44,286 nucleotides of DNA, taken from the NCBI GenBank assembly GCA_964595905.1, contig CAZQSU010000014.1:1-44286 (forward strand), given 5' to 3'. Below the pieces are notes generated by a model. It worked only from the letters and a program-made list of their open reading frames with translations, made no database searches and was not told the origin of the DNA. This document shows positions 26,301 through 34,813 of the stretch, in pieces. The position numbers were made by a program, and so were the translations under genes. Position 1 is the first letter of the stretch; every line of letters starts with the position of its first letter. The DNA is from JAFDWI01 sp964595905. GTDB lineage: Bacteria; Actinomycetota; Acidimicrobiia; Acidimicrobiales; Iamiaceae.

Positions 26301-29300
26301 CGTTTGTTGCCGCCAGATGGATCCCGGTCGTTCTCCAAGAGGTCGATGGTGACCGATTCACCGGGCCGCTTGGGGGTCGTGAAGTCGTCACGCGGGGCCG
26401 GTGGGACCTCGGGGGCGTCCGGGTCGACCGTGATCACCACGTAGTTCGACGCAGAACCGTCCGAGTCGAGCACGACATAGGACAGCGTGATCGAACGTGG
26501 CTCCGATCCGACAGACCTGGGCGCGTGATAGACCACGACCCCGTCCGCAGACGGATCGTCGATCGTGCCCATCCCGGAACGTACCAGCGCCGGCTTCTCG
26601 CGACCGGTACGTTGCACGTGAGCGTCTCCCGCGACCGAGGTGACCGAGGTCGGATCCAACAGGTCGATCGGACGATCCTGACCGGGCGCAGTCACGACTT
26701 CGATCGGCGTCACCGAAGGACCGTCCGAGGAAACCCGGGGAACGACCCCCACGCGCACCGTCGACTTGGAATACAGCCGCCCGTCGGTGAGCGTGAACGT
26801 GAACTCGTCGGTGCCGACCTTGTCTTTCGAGGTGGACGCCTCGTAGTCGAATCCGTCACCGGTCTCCGTCACGCTGCCGAGCTCTGCCGGATCGGACACA
26901 CCGACAATCGACACCTGGTCTCCGTCGGGGTCGGCGCTCAACATGGGAATGCTGATGTGAGTGACGTCTCCCTGCACGGCGCGATCGACGAGACGCAACT
27001 CGTCGGGGGCGCGGTTGGGCGTGTCTTTGGGGAGCACCGCGACCGTGACCTCCCCGGTCGCCTCATGGCCCCGTACGCCAAGGGGCGCATCGGTCACCGT
27101 GTAGGAGAGCGCGACCGACGCGCCAGTTGCCGCATCGGGCGCCTCGTAGCGAAGTTCATCGCCCTGGACGAACGCGCGCCCCTGTGGCTTTCCCTGGACA
27201 GCAACCGACACCAGTCGGAGTGGCGCTCCCTCGGGATCGATGTCGTTGGCGAGCACCGAGATCGCGGTCATCTCTCCGGCCTTCACTTCGACCGGACCAT
27301 CGGGTTGTGTGACGGGCGCCTGATCGCGCTCGGTCGGATACGGACTGACGATCAGGGTCCCGGAGGCTCCGCGAAATCCGTTCGAAACGGTATAGGTGAC
27401 GATCATCGGTTCGGCACCCTTGACGAAGCTGTCGGGCGGGACGATCCTCAAGGTGTGTCCGTCGCCGATGAGTTGGGCCATGCCCCGATTGGTCGTCACC
27501 CGTTGCACCACCAGGACGTTGTCCGCCGCGTCGAAGTCGTTCGCCGTCACGTCCACCAGAATCTTCGCCTTGCCCCGCGCGACCGCATGGTCGACAACGG
27601 CGACGGGTTCGGGCTGCGAGCCCACGGCGCGAACTTCGATTCGGGCGAACCCCTCGGCCTGTTTCGGTGACCCGTCGCCCACGACGTATTTCACCACGAT
27701 CGTGCCTTCGGGCGCATCGGACGAGACCTCGAGTTGATCCCCGTCGTCACCTCCCAGGTCCACGAACCGGGTGGCCGAGACAGGTTGCACCTCGGCGAGG
27801 CGGTCGACCTTGAGCTTTTCACCTCGGAGACTGACATCATTGGAGAGCACGTCGACAGGGGTTTGTCGACCTTTCGTCGCGACCGCCCGGTCGTCGTGCG
27901 TGACCGGCGCAACGTCCTTGGGATCCTGGATCTGCACATCGACCGTTCCGTTCGACGGGGCGCCCCATTGATCGGTGACGGTGAAGTTGAGCTTGTGCCG
28001 GCCCGGTTTGAGTGTCTCGGCCGGCGTGTACCTGATCCACCCATCGGGTTGGTATTCGACCGCCCCGTCGTTCGACGAACGCTGAGCGATCGGCTTGTCG
28101 AGGCAGCCTGGTCCGATGCACGCGTCGATCAGACTCACCGGGTCACCATCCGGATCGGTCACACTGTTCGCGATGTTGTAGTTGACGGCATGGGCAGGAA
28201 TGGCGATCGTCGGCGCCGGCGCGTGATCGATCGCCGGTGGGCTGTTGCCCTCTGCGGTCATCTTCTTGATCGTCACCGCGATCGTGGCTACCGCCGTGTG
28301 TCCCGAACCGTCGTCGAGTTGATACGAGACGTTCGCACTGCCGGTCTGCCCGAACGTGAGTTGCAAGGCCGCTCCCGCGTCGATGATCTGCGCTTTCGCT
28401 CCCTTCGTGTCACCGGTGAGTGCGACCTTGCCCGGGGTGAAGTTCGGCACCCTGCAGTGACCGACCGACACACCTTCTATCTGCCCGAGAGAAAACCTGA
28501 CCGGGATGCCCACGCGCGCACCGATCTGTGCAGGTTCCGGCTTTCCGAAGTCCGCATCGGCGTCCTTGTCGCACGTGCGCTCCGGCTTGGGCAGCTCGAA
28601 GTCGACCTGCTCCTCGGCTTCGTCCCGCTCGTCCTTGTCCTGTTTCTCCCAGCCGGTCACGGGCGAAGAGACCCCGTCCTCGGAGAGCACCCAGGCATTC
28701 CCCGAATCGCGGTCGTTCAGTACGACCCGTTCGTGGTTCACCCGGAAGACCAGATCGGCACCGTTCGGGCCATCGGTCACGAAATGGTCCGAGAAGCCAT
28801 AGCTCGGCCGCCCGTTGCAGTACCTGATCTCCCAGTTGTCGGAGCTCCAGGCACCGTAGGCACAGCCGTCGACGACCACCGGTCGGGCTGTTCCGGTCAC
28901 CCCCTTCGGGAGCGCCTTGCGTGCATGGACGCCGGTGGGTTTCAACAGCCGGTCCTTGCCCGAGTCGAGGGTCACTTCGCGGAGGCCATCGGAGCCGGCC
29001 ACCACGACGACGTCGTCTTCGACCGCGGGTTGTTGCAACTCGGTGACCGTCGTTGGCACCGGGTACGACCCCGCGTCGGCGACCGATATCCGGTGTTCGG
29101 CCACGTCCAGGACCACCGCCCTCGAACCGGCCGACGTGAGCTGCACGCGTCCCGCCGCGGTCGCCGCATCAGACGGAGCATCCCCGGCCAGCTTCGTCGT
29201 CCGATGGTAGAGCGTCCATCCGTGGCGCGACCCGTCAGCAGAAATGTCGTACCCACGTCGTGAACCCGGCGCGTGGGTGTGCACGATTCCGTCCCGTCCC

Positions 29301-29797
29301 ACGATCAACAACGACCCGCGGTCGACCGTGGTGGTGGGTGCAGAGTCCGCGGTGAAACGATCGACCTGAGACAGCGGCAGGACCCAGAGGTTGCCGTTCG
29401 ACTTCAGGAGTGCACCCGTCCCACCCCCGACGGCGAAAACCGTATTCTCACCGACCGAAACCGGCTTGCCGGTCACCTGCGAGGCGCCATCGATGCTGGT
29501 GAGCCGCCGCCCGTCCAGAAAGAACGTCCGGTCACCATCCTGGTAGAGAATGCTTCCCGATGCGACCGGGAGGTTGAAATTGATCTTGGCCAGCTCGGTG
29601 TTCACCCTCCCGAGCTGTGTTTCGTCGAAACCTTCGATCTGCTCACCGGAGATCCAGACACTGGCATCATTCAGGTTGACCTCGGTCGCCCGGTAGCCGT
29701 CCGTCCTCAGGGCTGTGACCAGCGTCGCCGTGATCAGCAAGAGGCTCAGCGCACCCGCGCCGAACATCTCCTTGCGGCTACTGATCCAACTCGGCAC
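23333..29797 (-). CDS. Giant surface protein: TM anchor, propeller-like region, Ig/cadherin-like and FN3 repeats
   Basis: 2154-aa protein. One N-terminal TM helix (about 11-30) acts as signal anchor. A beta-propeller-like region follows (about 40-390: FFLDGRRLTSIDG, LLIVGRDGIVHTH, VVLDVAEHRISVAD). About ten Ig/cadherin-like modules start near residues 522, 634, 727, 829, 926, 1029, 1129, 1216, 1316 and 1419, with VLANDIDPEG- and VLSNDVS-type signatures of tandem-95 repeats. Four FN3 domains start near 1522, 1619, 1729 and 1819 (VYWSEPAANG, YSIRVRASNSTGTG). The C-terminal 230 residues are unrelated, Cys-containing and Ser/Thr/Gly-rich. No LPXTG sorting signal is present. The last 970 bp are near 43% G+C. 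It starts the operon with MoxR, DUF58 and the transglutaminase-like gene; probably an adhesin or envelope-spanning fibre. Confidence 0.92.
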   Translation of the reverse strand: MPSWISSRKEMFGAGALSLLLITATLVTALRTDGYRATEVNLNDASVWISGEQIEGFDETQLGRVNTELAKINFNLPVASGSILYQDGDRTFFLDGRRLTSIDGASQVTGKPVSVGENTVFAVGGGTGALLKSNGNLWVLPLSQVDRFTADSAPTTTVDRGSLLIVGRDGIVHTHAPGSRRGYDISADGSRHGWTLYHRTTKLAGDAPSDAATAAGRVQLTSAGSRAVVLDVAEHRISVADAGSYPVPTTVTELQQPAVEDDVVVVAGSDGLREVTLDSGKDRLLKPTGVHARKALPKGVTGTARPVVVDGCAYGAWSSDNWEIRYCNGRPSYGFSDHFVTDGPNGADLVFRVNHERVVLNDRDSGNAWVLSEDGVSSPVTGWEKQDKDERDEAEEQVDFELPKPERTCDKDADADFGKPEPAQIGARVGIPVRFSLGQIEGVSVGHCRVPNFTPGKVALTGDTKGAKAQIIDAGAALQLTFGQTGSANVSYQLDDGSGHTAVATIAVTIKKMTAEGNSPPAIDHAPAPTIAIPAHAVNYNIANSVTDPDGDPVSLIDACIGPGCLDKPIAQRSSNDGAVEYQPDGWIRYTPAETLKPGRHKLNFTVTDQWGAPSNGTVDVQIQDPKDVAPVTHDDRAVATKGRQTPVDVLSNDVSLRGEKLKVDRLAEVQPVSATRFVDLGGDDGDQLEVSSDAPEGTIVVKYVVGDGSPKQAEGFARIEVRAVGSQPEPVAVVDHAVARGKAKILVDVTANDFDAADNVLVVQRVTTNRGMAQLIGDGHTLRIVPPDSFVKGAEPMIVTYTVSNGFRGASGTLIVSPYPTERDQAPVTQPDGPVEVKAGEMTAISVLANDIDPEGAPLRLVSVAVQGKPQGRAFVQGDELRYEAPDAATGASVALSYTVTDAPLGVRGHEATGEVTVAVLPKDTPNRAPDELRLVDRAVQGDVTHISIPMLSADPDGDQVSIVGVSDPAELGSVTETGDGFDYEASTSKDKVGTDEFTFTLTDGRLYSKSTVRVGVVPRVSSDGPSVTPIEVVTAPGQDRPIDLLDPTSVTSVAGDAHVQRTGREKPALVRSGMGTIDDPSADGVVVYHAPRSVGSEPRSITLSYVVLDSDGSASNYVVITVDPDAPEVPPAPRDDFTTPKRPGESVTIDLLENDRDPSGGNKRALKVNVPAPYRVNEGKVHFTMPKKGVRFTYTVTNPDTELSQRAIVSVPLELGVRCNPSKIDMEAGTRKTIDVLGRCDGPPGAELLLADKVTLDSTVGTAVVKNQKVEVSTIKAATGGEFDLSSLVCIAENCADTTTTVTDAIVLDGDNEKPSLTAKVSVPADGQAMLDLTRKVSDPNPGDAEKVRFSNPSPRSQSGVDVELRNGVLTFEADAEAYENGKNTGLEFSVQMDDTHGESGRAKAKITVDVLPTRSDPIAALDDKAQVVQVEGGATKKIDVLQNDVHRDRRGKNVDVHVASVDTPSNSGGTARPVDGGSAVEFKAKAGFGGDTSFSYTIVQDSNSARTSTGTVTVHVIGFPAAPMPPTGTNQEDGRVSLKWIPPDSNGGVIDHYTVQCDAVQGGGCPRGPMKVDQASVVFDGLTNGVGYRFRARAHNEAGDGEWGGWSDAWKPDHLPAPPHVDKVGNFPGGGGGDAADGGGKLTVTWSQPSYEGTPVAKYVVHFGSGAPDQIVPAVNGRVSYTKTFGGLTNGTTYRVWVDATNEVGTAPIDSVGSSLAREGTPATIPGAPEVTSVNEGDNQIEVYWSEPAANGAKINGYELEATSPGNPTVTGATGGSETTTRISTINGETYSIRVRASNSTGTGAWGPSFTAKSKGRPDRITSGYAAPGDAPSGSTIRLSFVQPNVKGSNVNRYQVQSAGVDVPGTIGFEPTSVGNDTPVNLTISGLSNGRAYGPFRVRGCNTSHGGSDDANECAAWSSPFDSSGGSGLDPGQVVPFPKPDLGPGETGSDNTSVVWTFTGTSYVSYSARCSNDTDGTITGSSVRTVRCQMGPGPSRSVSIRVTASSQGLSKSTDGYGSTTDTRRVTTSYGAEFTGTDIHGDSFTGNWVNMRMTGFVPNKVYTLSWGTNLQYNSDGAVYIGPYDCLNDDGPCWTSRVQADGNGDIFMTDGVITRGTGITQMKNGRYTFATQAKVGNNSVTSGVDVDGLSART

Positions 29798-29996
29798 TCG
29801 GACTCCCTCTCGATCTCATCTGATCGCCACTGGCCTGGCCCATCCACAGACCGGGTCGGACTGCTTCCGAGGACACGTCAGGTCGACGGCCGGACAACCT
29901 AGAAGGGCGTGGCGCGCTATGCACACAGCGCATCGCGCGCCACGGTGCGAGAAAACTCTCGGCCGTGACCGACATTCGTCTGCGACGAAACGACTC
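29798..29996. promoter_or_regulatory. Divergent promoter region between the giant-protein and PP2C operons
   Basis: About 200 bp separate the two divergent operons and must hold both promoters. I do not see the shared GGGGA-N4-TCCCC operator here, nor a confident -35/-10 pair. The PP2C frame is open through it from 29715, but that stretch looks non-coding. Confidence 0.4.
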
Positions 29997-30878
29997 GTGA
30001 TTTCACTCGCCTGGACCGTCAGGAGCGACGTCGGGCGGCGCCGCCGCGCCAACGAGGACTCCGTCGTGGCAGCACCCCCTGTATTCGCCGTGGCCGACGG
30101 GATGGGCGGGCACGCCGCGGGCGACGTCGCCAGCGCGCTGGCCGTCGATGAACTCCGTCGCCTCGAAGGCCGGCAGCGTGCAACTCGGAGGGAAATCCTC
30201 GAGACGATCCGTCTGGCGGACGCCACCATCAGTCGCCACGCCCTCGACGAGGCCACCGCCGGGATGGGCACCACGATCACCGGGTTGGCGACGATCCGAA
30301 ACGACACTGGTACGGACACGGTTGTCGTCTTCAACGTGGGCGACTCGCGGAGCTATCTCTTCCGTGATGCCTCGCTCACTCAGATCAGTCACGATCATTC
30401 GATCGTGCAGGAATTGATCGACGATGGCAGCATCTCCCCGGAACAGGCCGAATCCCACCCCGAGCGGAACGTGATCACCCGTTCCCTCGGCTCAGGAAGT
30501 CCATTGGACATCGACTGGTGGATGCTCTCGCCTGTGGTCGGGGACCGTTACCTGCTCTGTTCGGACGGACTTTTCAAGGACCTGGGGGATGCCGCGATCG
30601 AGAATCTGCTCGACGGTCGACTCGACCTGGAGAGAACGGCGGACTCGCTCCTCGACGCCGCGCTGGTAGCGGGGGGCCTCGACAACATCTCGCTCATACT
30701 CATCGAGGTCTTGGCCATCGACCGGACCACCGAAACCTCGCTGCTCGACGAAGACACGCAACCCGCTCCCGACGACGACACCCAGCCTGTTGCCGCAGTC
30801 GCAGCAGCGAAGGCCGAGCCGATCCCGTTCATTGCTGCATCGACGCCCGAGACCTCGGGTATCACGCCGAAAGCATGA
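29997..30878 (+). CDS. PP2C-type Ser/Thr protein phosphatase (soluble)
   Basis: 293 aa from GTG 29997; the frame extends to 29715 but would overlap the divergent giant gene. All PP2C metal-site motifs are present: RRRRANEDS, ADGMGGHAAGD (about 31-41), GDSRSYL (about 115), SDGLFKDL (about 188) and GLDNISLILI (about 227). The C-terminal 55 residues are an acidic, Pro/Ala-rich tail. No TM helix is seen, unlike mycobacterial PstP. It should remove phosphates placed by the kinase at 32079 and so reset the FHA-mediated interactions. Its TGA overlaps the next ATG (ATGA), so translation of the two is coupled. Confidence 0.93.
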   Translation: MISLAWTVRSDVGRRRRANEDSVVAAPPVFAVADGMGGHAAGDVASALAVDELRRLEGRQRATRREILETIRLADATISRHALDEATAGMGTTITGLATIRNDTGTDTVVVFNVGDSRSYLFRDASLTQISHDHSIVQELIDDGSISPEQAESHPERNVITRSLGSGSPLDIDWWMLSPVVGDRYLLCSDGLFKDLGDAAIENLLDGRLDLERTADSLLDAALVAGGLDNISLILIEVLAIDRTTETSLLDEDTQPAPDDDTQPVAAVAAAKAEPIPFIAASTPETSGITPKA

Positions 30879-32044
30879 CCGGCATGACCGATGAGGGTGC
30901 CGAGTTCGATGCGGGCCACCTGACCGGCCCGACCCGCCAATTCGGCGACGACACCGCGGCAAGAGGATCCGCCCTGGACGGGGGCGGCGGTGCGACTGTG
31001 ACGCCGGTCGAAAACGGCGACGACTCCTACCGAACACCGCATGCCTCGCCCATGATGGAGTTCTGCGCTTCCTGTGGAGGACCGAGGGGGCCGGCCGACC
31101 GGTTCTGCGGACGATGCGGCGCCGACCTTGCGCCCGTGCCCCAACCCGATCCGCGACCGAGCGAGGACCCGGGCGACGTGGCCGGCGAACCTGCCACTTC
31201 CTCGGTTTCAGGACTCATCTCGTGTGTTCCCGGCATCGTCGACACGCCGGCTGCACCCGCGGCTTCTCCGTCACCGCCGACGATGCCCCCGATCACCTCG
31301 GCGCCCGGCGCCGATCCACTCGCTTCGCTCGAGGCACCGGCCGTCGAATCGGCAGTTTCCCCCGGGCCGGTGCACGAGGACCCGCCACCGTCACTTCCGA
31401 TGCAACACGCCGCTGAGGTGGATGCCCCGCCATTGCCACCGATCAGACCGTTGCCCGCGACTCCACCGCCTGCCCAAGCCGGGTCGGTCACCCACGATGT
31501 TCGAGCCGACGAAGACGACGAGCGAACCCAGAGCCTCGCGGCGTACCGTGCGACACGCGCGATGGTGGCAGCTACCGGCGCACCGACCGTCCAGGCCGTG
31601 CACTGTCCTGCGGGCCACGCGAATCCTGCGTACGTCGAGCAGTGCCGGCAGTGCGGCACGGTCGTCGTCGACCGCTCGATCACGACCATCCCGCGCCCGA
31701 GCCTCGGAATACTCCGCTTCGACGGGCACGGTGACGAGCCGCTCGACCAGCCACTGGTGATCGGGAGAAAGCCGCTCGCCGATGAGACCACCGGGACAGA
31801 GCCGGGCCGGGCCGTCACCCTGGCTGACCCCGACAAGTTGTTGTCCAGGGTGCACGCCGAGATCCGCCTCGCCGATTGGCAGGTGCAGGTCATCGACCGC
31901 GAATCGATGAACCACACCTTCGTGCAACTTCCCGGGCAGGTCCTCTTCCAGCTCCGGCCGGGCGAACCGTTTCCGATTCCTCCCGGTAGTCGGATCGTCT
32001 TCGCCGAGGTTTCCGAATGTCGATACCTCCTGGACGCCGAATGA
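30875..32044 (+). CDS. Zinc-ribbon and FHA-domain protein
   Basis: 389 aa from ATG 30875 (ATGA overlap with the PP2C stop). A zinc ribbon lies at about 60-80 (CASCGG, FCGRCG). A long Pro/Ala/Ser-rich disordered linker follows, then a second Cys cluster at about 243-260 (CPAGHANPAYVEQCRQCG). A C-terminal FHA domain (about 292-372) has VIGRKPL, LSRVHAEI and ESMNHTFVQ. No TM helix is seen, so unlike most zinc-ribbon proteins here it is soluble. It is encoded between phosphatase and kinase and is a likely phosphothreonine-reading adaptor and kinase substrate. It ends 34 nt before the kinase start. Confidence 0.88.
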   Translation: MTGMTDEGAEFDAGHLTGPTRQFGDDTAARGSALDGGGGATVTPVENGDDSYRTPHASPMMEFCASCGGPRGPADRFCGRCGADLAPVPQPDPRPSEDPGDVAGEPATSSVSGLISCVPGIVDTPAAPAASPSPPTMPPITSAPGADPLASLEAPAVESAVSPGPVHEDPPPSLPMQHAAEVDAPPLPPIRPLPATPPPAQAGSVTHDVRADEDDERTQSLAAYRATRAMVAATGAPTVQAVHCPAGHANPAYVEQCRQCGTVVVDRSITTIPRPSLGILRFDGHGDEPLDQPLVIGRKPLADETTGTEPGRAVTLADPDKLLSRVHAEIRLADWQVQVIDRESMNHTFVQLPGQVLFQLRPGEPFPIPPGSRIVFAEVSECRYLLDAE

Positions 32045-32078
32045 TGGTGCCTTTCAGGCTGTTCCGGAGTAGCCGACG

Positions 32079-34100
32079 ATGAGTCGCGGGCCTCGGAGTG
32101 CGCCGCCGGAGCTGCCGGGATTCACCGCTGACCGGTGGATCGGTGGTGGAGGATTCGCCGATGTGTTTCTCTACACCCAGCATCGTCCGTCCCGTTCGGT
32201 CGCCATCAAGATCCTGCGACAGGAGCACCTCAGTACCGACACACTCGCCCAGTTCGACGCCGAGGCGGACATCATGGCCGAGGTCTCGACCCACCCATAC
32301 ATCGTGACGATCTTCTCCAGTGGGCTTTCGCCCGACGGACGCCCGTTCATCGTCATGGAGCACTACCCCAAACCGCACTTCGGTGAACGAGCAAGAGGAG
32401 GCACCCTCGATGTCTCGGAAGTGTTGCGAACCGGGATCCAGGTGGCCGGCGCGGTCGAGACGGCCCACCGCGCCGGCATCGTCCACCGTGACATCAAGCC
32501 CGCCAACATCCTGACCTCGACGTTCGACCGTCCCGGGCTGACCGACTTCGGCATCTCCGGAGTCCACACCGGAGGGGTGCTCACCGCGGCAACAGGTATG
32601 ACGATCGCCTTCTCGGCTCCAGAGGTGATCGCGGAACGCTCACCTGGTTCGATCGCCACCGACGTCTACGGCCTCGGGGCCACCATCGCCGCACTCGCTG
32701 CAGGGCATTCGGCATTCTGGTCGCCTGACGGCAACAACACTGATCAAGCGATCCTCACGCGCGCACTCGCCGGGACGATCACCCCGATCGCTCGGCCCGA
32801 CGTCCCGGCCTCGTTGAACCATCTCGTCGCCCAGGCAATGCACATCGACCCGAGTCACCGACCTGAATCGGCGTTGGCCTTCGCCCAGGCACTTCAACAA
32901 GTCGAGCAGCAACTCCGACTGCAACCGACGCCCATCGACGTGGCAGGCATCGGTGGGCGAGCAAGACGTACACGAGCTGACGGAGCCGACGACGATCGGA
33001 CACGACGACCGATTCAGGTGGTCGATCCTGACGGGCCGCCCTCGGTCGCCGATCCCCGGTTTCCATCCGAGCGTCCAAGCTCTTCCGAGCCGATCGCGGC
33101 GCCGTCGACGACGCCGCCTGCAGCTCGGCTCGCGCCACCGACCCCGACCGTTCCGCCGGTCGTGTTCCCCGGTGCTCCCACCGGCCCGACGGTGAACGCC
33201 GACGTCATCACCGCCGCCCCCGGTGCGACCGCAGCAGATTTCCGAGCACGATCGGATGCCGTAGTCCCAGGCAGAACCAGCAGCATGGAGGCCGCGGACG
33301 ATCATGACGAGACCGTCGCGCGTCCGGGTGCACGCACACCGTCGAGACCTGGCGCACCGTACCGACGGGCAGCCCCGGAGCCCCCCGTCCCCTCCGCACC
33401 ACGGACTCCCGTTGCTCCGGCCGCCGAGGTCGGTCCGTTGCCCCCGCCACGGACCCGCAAGCCGCGCCACCCTTTCCCCTGGAAACCTGTTGCGGCGGTG
33501 GGGGCGTTCGCGGTCGCCGTCGTTGCGGTCGTGGCGGTGTTCTCGGCGGCGGGTCGAAACGTCTCGGACGACCCGCAGAGCCGAGGCACCCGGAGCCATG
33601 CTCCACCTCAATCGATCGTGGCCGGCGAGGAGGCCGGCGTCCCTGCGGTCACACCGACCGATCTGGCTCTGGTCCCCTTCTCCAGGGGCGACGACGGCGC
33701 CATCACGTCGACGATGACCTGGACCGCTCCCGATGATCCTGCCGTGGGGTTCAACATCCGCGTCGGACCGGCCGGCAACCGCGCCCAGTATGAGACGATT
33801 CGCCTCACAGGCGACCAGGTGAGAACGGGCCGAGCCGAAATTCGCCTGAGCACCGACGGCGCCGGAACCTGCACCGGGCTCAGCGTGGCGGGCGTTCCAC
33901 TCCCGGCAGCAACGTGCGAGCCCGGACCGCCGTGCTTCGTCGTCAACGCGTCCAAGCCCAATACCGGCCTCGGTGACGATGTCACTGCTCTGGTCCCTCC
34001 GGACGCAACGATCGACGCTGCGGCGATCACACTTCCGAATGCCTATCTGCCCGAGGCCTATGCCCACGCGTGCAGTCACAGATCGGGTGCCGAAGGATGA
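32079..34100 (+). CDS. Transmembrane Ser/Thr protein kinase (PknB-like)
   Basis: 673 aa. The kinase domain fills residues 15-280: Gly loop GGGGFADV, VAIK with Lys44, catalytic loop HRDIKPAN near 137-144, DFG near 154, and APE within FSAPEV. The activation segment has several Thr. A Pro/Thr-rich juxtamembrane linker of about 180 residues leads to a TM helix at about 470-490 (VGAFAVAVVAVVAVF). An outer domain of about 170 residues has four or five Cys (TCTGLSVAGVPLPAATCEPGPPC). There are no PASTA repeats, so the sensed ligand is unknown. Likely substrates are the FHA and zinc-ribbon proteins around it. Its TGA overlaps the next ATG. Confidence 0.95.
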   Translation: MSRGPRSAPPELPGFTADRWIGGGGFADVFLYTQHRPSRSVAIKILRQEHLSTDTLAQFDAEADIMAEVSTHPYIVTIFSSGLSPDGRPFIVMEHYPKPHFGERARGGTLDVSEVLRTGIQVAGAVETAHRAGIVHRDIKPANILTSTFDRPGLTDFGISGVHTGGVLTAATGMTIAFSAPEVIAERSPGSIATDVYGLGATIAALAAGHSAFWSPDGNNTDQAILTRALAGTITPIARPDVPASLNHLVAQAMHIDPSHRPESALAFAQALQQVEQQLRLQPTPIDVAGIGGRARRTRADGADDDRTRRPIQVVDPDGPPSVADPRFPSERPSSSEPIAAPSTTPPAARLAPPTPTVPPVVFPGAPTGPTVNADVITAAPGATAADFRARSDAVVPGRTSSMEAADDHDETVARPGARTPSRPGAPYRRAAPEPPVPSAPRTPVAPAAEVGPLPPPRTRKPRHPFPWKPVAAVGAFAVAVVAVVAVFSAAGRNVSDDPQSRGTRSHAPPQSIVAGEEAGVPAVTPTDLALVPFSRGDDGAITSTMTWTAPDDPAVGFNIRVGPAGNRAQYETIRLTGDQVRTGRAEIRLSTDGAGTCTGLSVAGVPLPAATCEPGPPCFVVNASKPNTGLGDDVTALVPPDATIDAAAITLPNAYLPEAYAHACSHRSGAEG

Positions 34101-34813
34101 CCACGGAAACAGCCGCCAACTCGCTCCATGTCGAATTCTGCGACGAGTGGACCGACGTCGACCCTACCGCGCCGTTTCTGCTGGGTCGGGAGGGCGATGT
34201 CGTCATCGATGACAACCCGTACCTGCACCGCAGTTTCCTGGAGCTGACCTTCGATCGACTCTGGTGGCTCCGAAATGTGGGGAGCAACCTGTCGGCCACG
34301 GTGTCGGACGACGCAGGCGCCATGCACGCGTGGTTGTCGCCCGGTGGCGCGCTGCCACTGGTCTTTCCGGTCACCGAGGTGCGCTTCACCGCAGGTCCCA
34401 CCAACTATCTACTGGGCCTGCACCTGGGCGCGGCACCCTTGACCGTTCCGAGCACGATCACCCGGGTGGGAGGGACCAGTACCCTCCGACCGGTCGCGCT
34501 CACCGACAATCAGCGCATGTGCGTGTTGGCGTTGAGCGCCCCAACGCTAGAGCGGAACCGTGCGTCGATCACCGAACTTCCGTCCAACGCCGACGCCGCC
34601 CGTTCCCTCGGCTGGACGATCACCAAGTTCAATCGACAGCTCGACGCGGTGTGCTCCAAGCTCGATCGGGCGGGGGTCCGCGGGTTGCACGGAGGCCATG
34701 ACCAACTCGCGACGAACCGTCGTGCGCGTCTCGTCGAATACGCGCTGGCCGTGCGTCTGGTGACGCCGGACGATCTGGTTCGGCTCGCCGAAGCGGCAAA
34801 GGAGGGTCAGTGA
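34097..34813 (+). CDS. FHA-like protein with HTH-like C-terminus
   Basis: 238 aa from ATG 34097 (ATGA overlap with the kinase stop). Residues about 15-120 look like a divergent FHA fold (FLLGREGDVVIDDN, YLHRSFLEL, LRNVGSNLSATV). The usual S-x-x-H order is altered to HRS. Residues about 140-215 are helical and resemble a winged-helix or HTH module (SNADAARSLGWTITKFNRQL, KLDRAGVRGL). It could be a phospho-responsive DNA-binding protein linking the kinase to transcription, but both domain calls are by eye. The following amidase starts at a GTG inside its stop codon region. Confidence 0.75.
   Translation: MTTETAANSLHVEFCDEWTDVDPTAPFLLGREGDVVIDDNPYLHRSFLELTFDRLWWLRNVGSNLSATVSDDAGAMHAWLSPGGALPLVFPVTEVRFTAGPTNYLLGLHLGAAPLTVPSTITRVGGTSTLRPVALTDNQRMCVLALSAPTLERNRASITELPSNADAARSLGWTITKFNRQLDAVCSKLDRAGVRGLHGGHDQLATNRRARLVEYALAVRLVTPDDLVRLAEAAKEGQ

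Noticed and set aside
26246..29263. Two long plus-strand frames (26246-27670 and 27734-29263)
   Set aside because: They are mirror frames of the giant surface-protein gene, whose modules are clearly coding on the minus strand.
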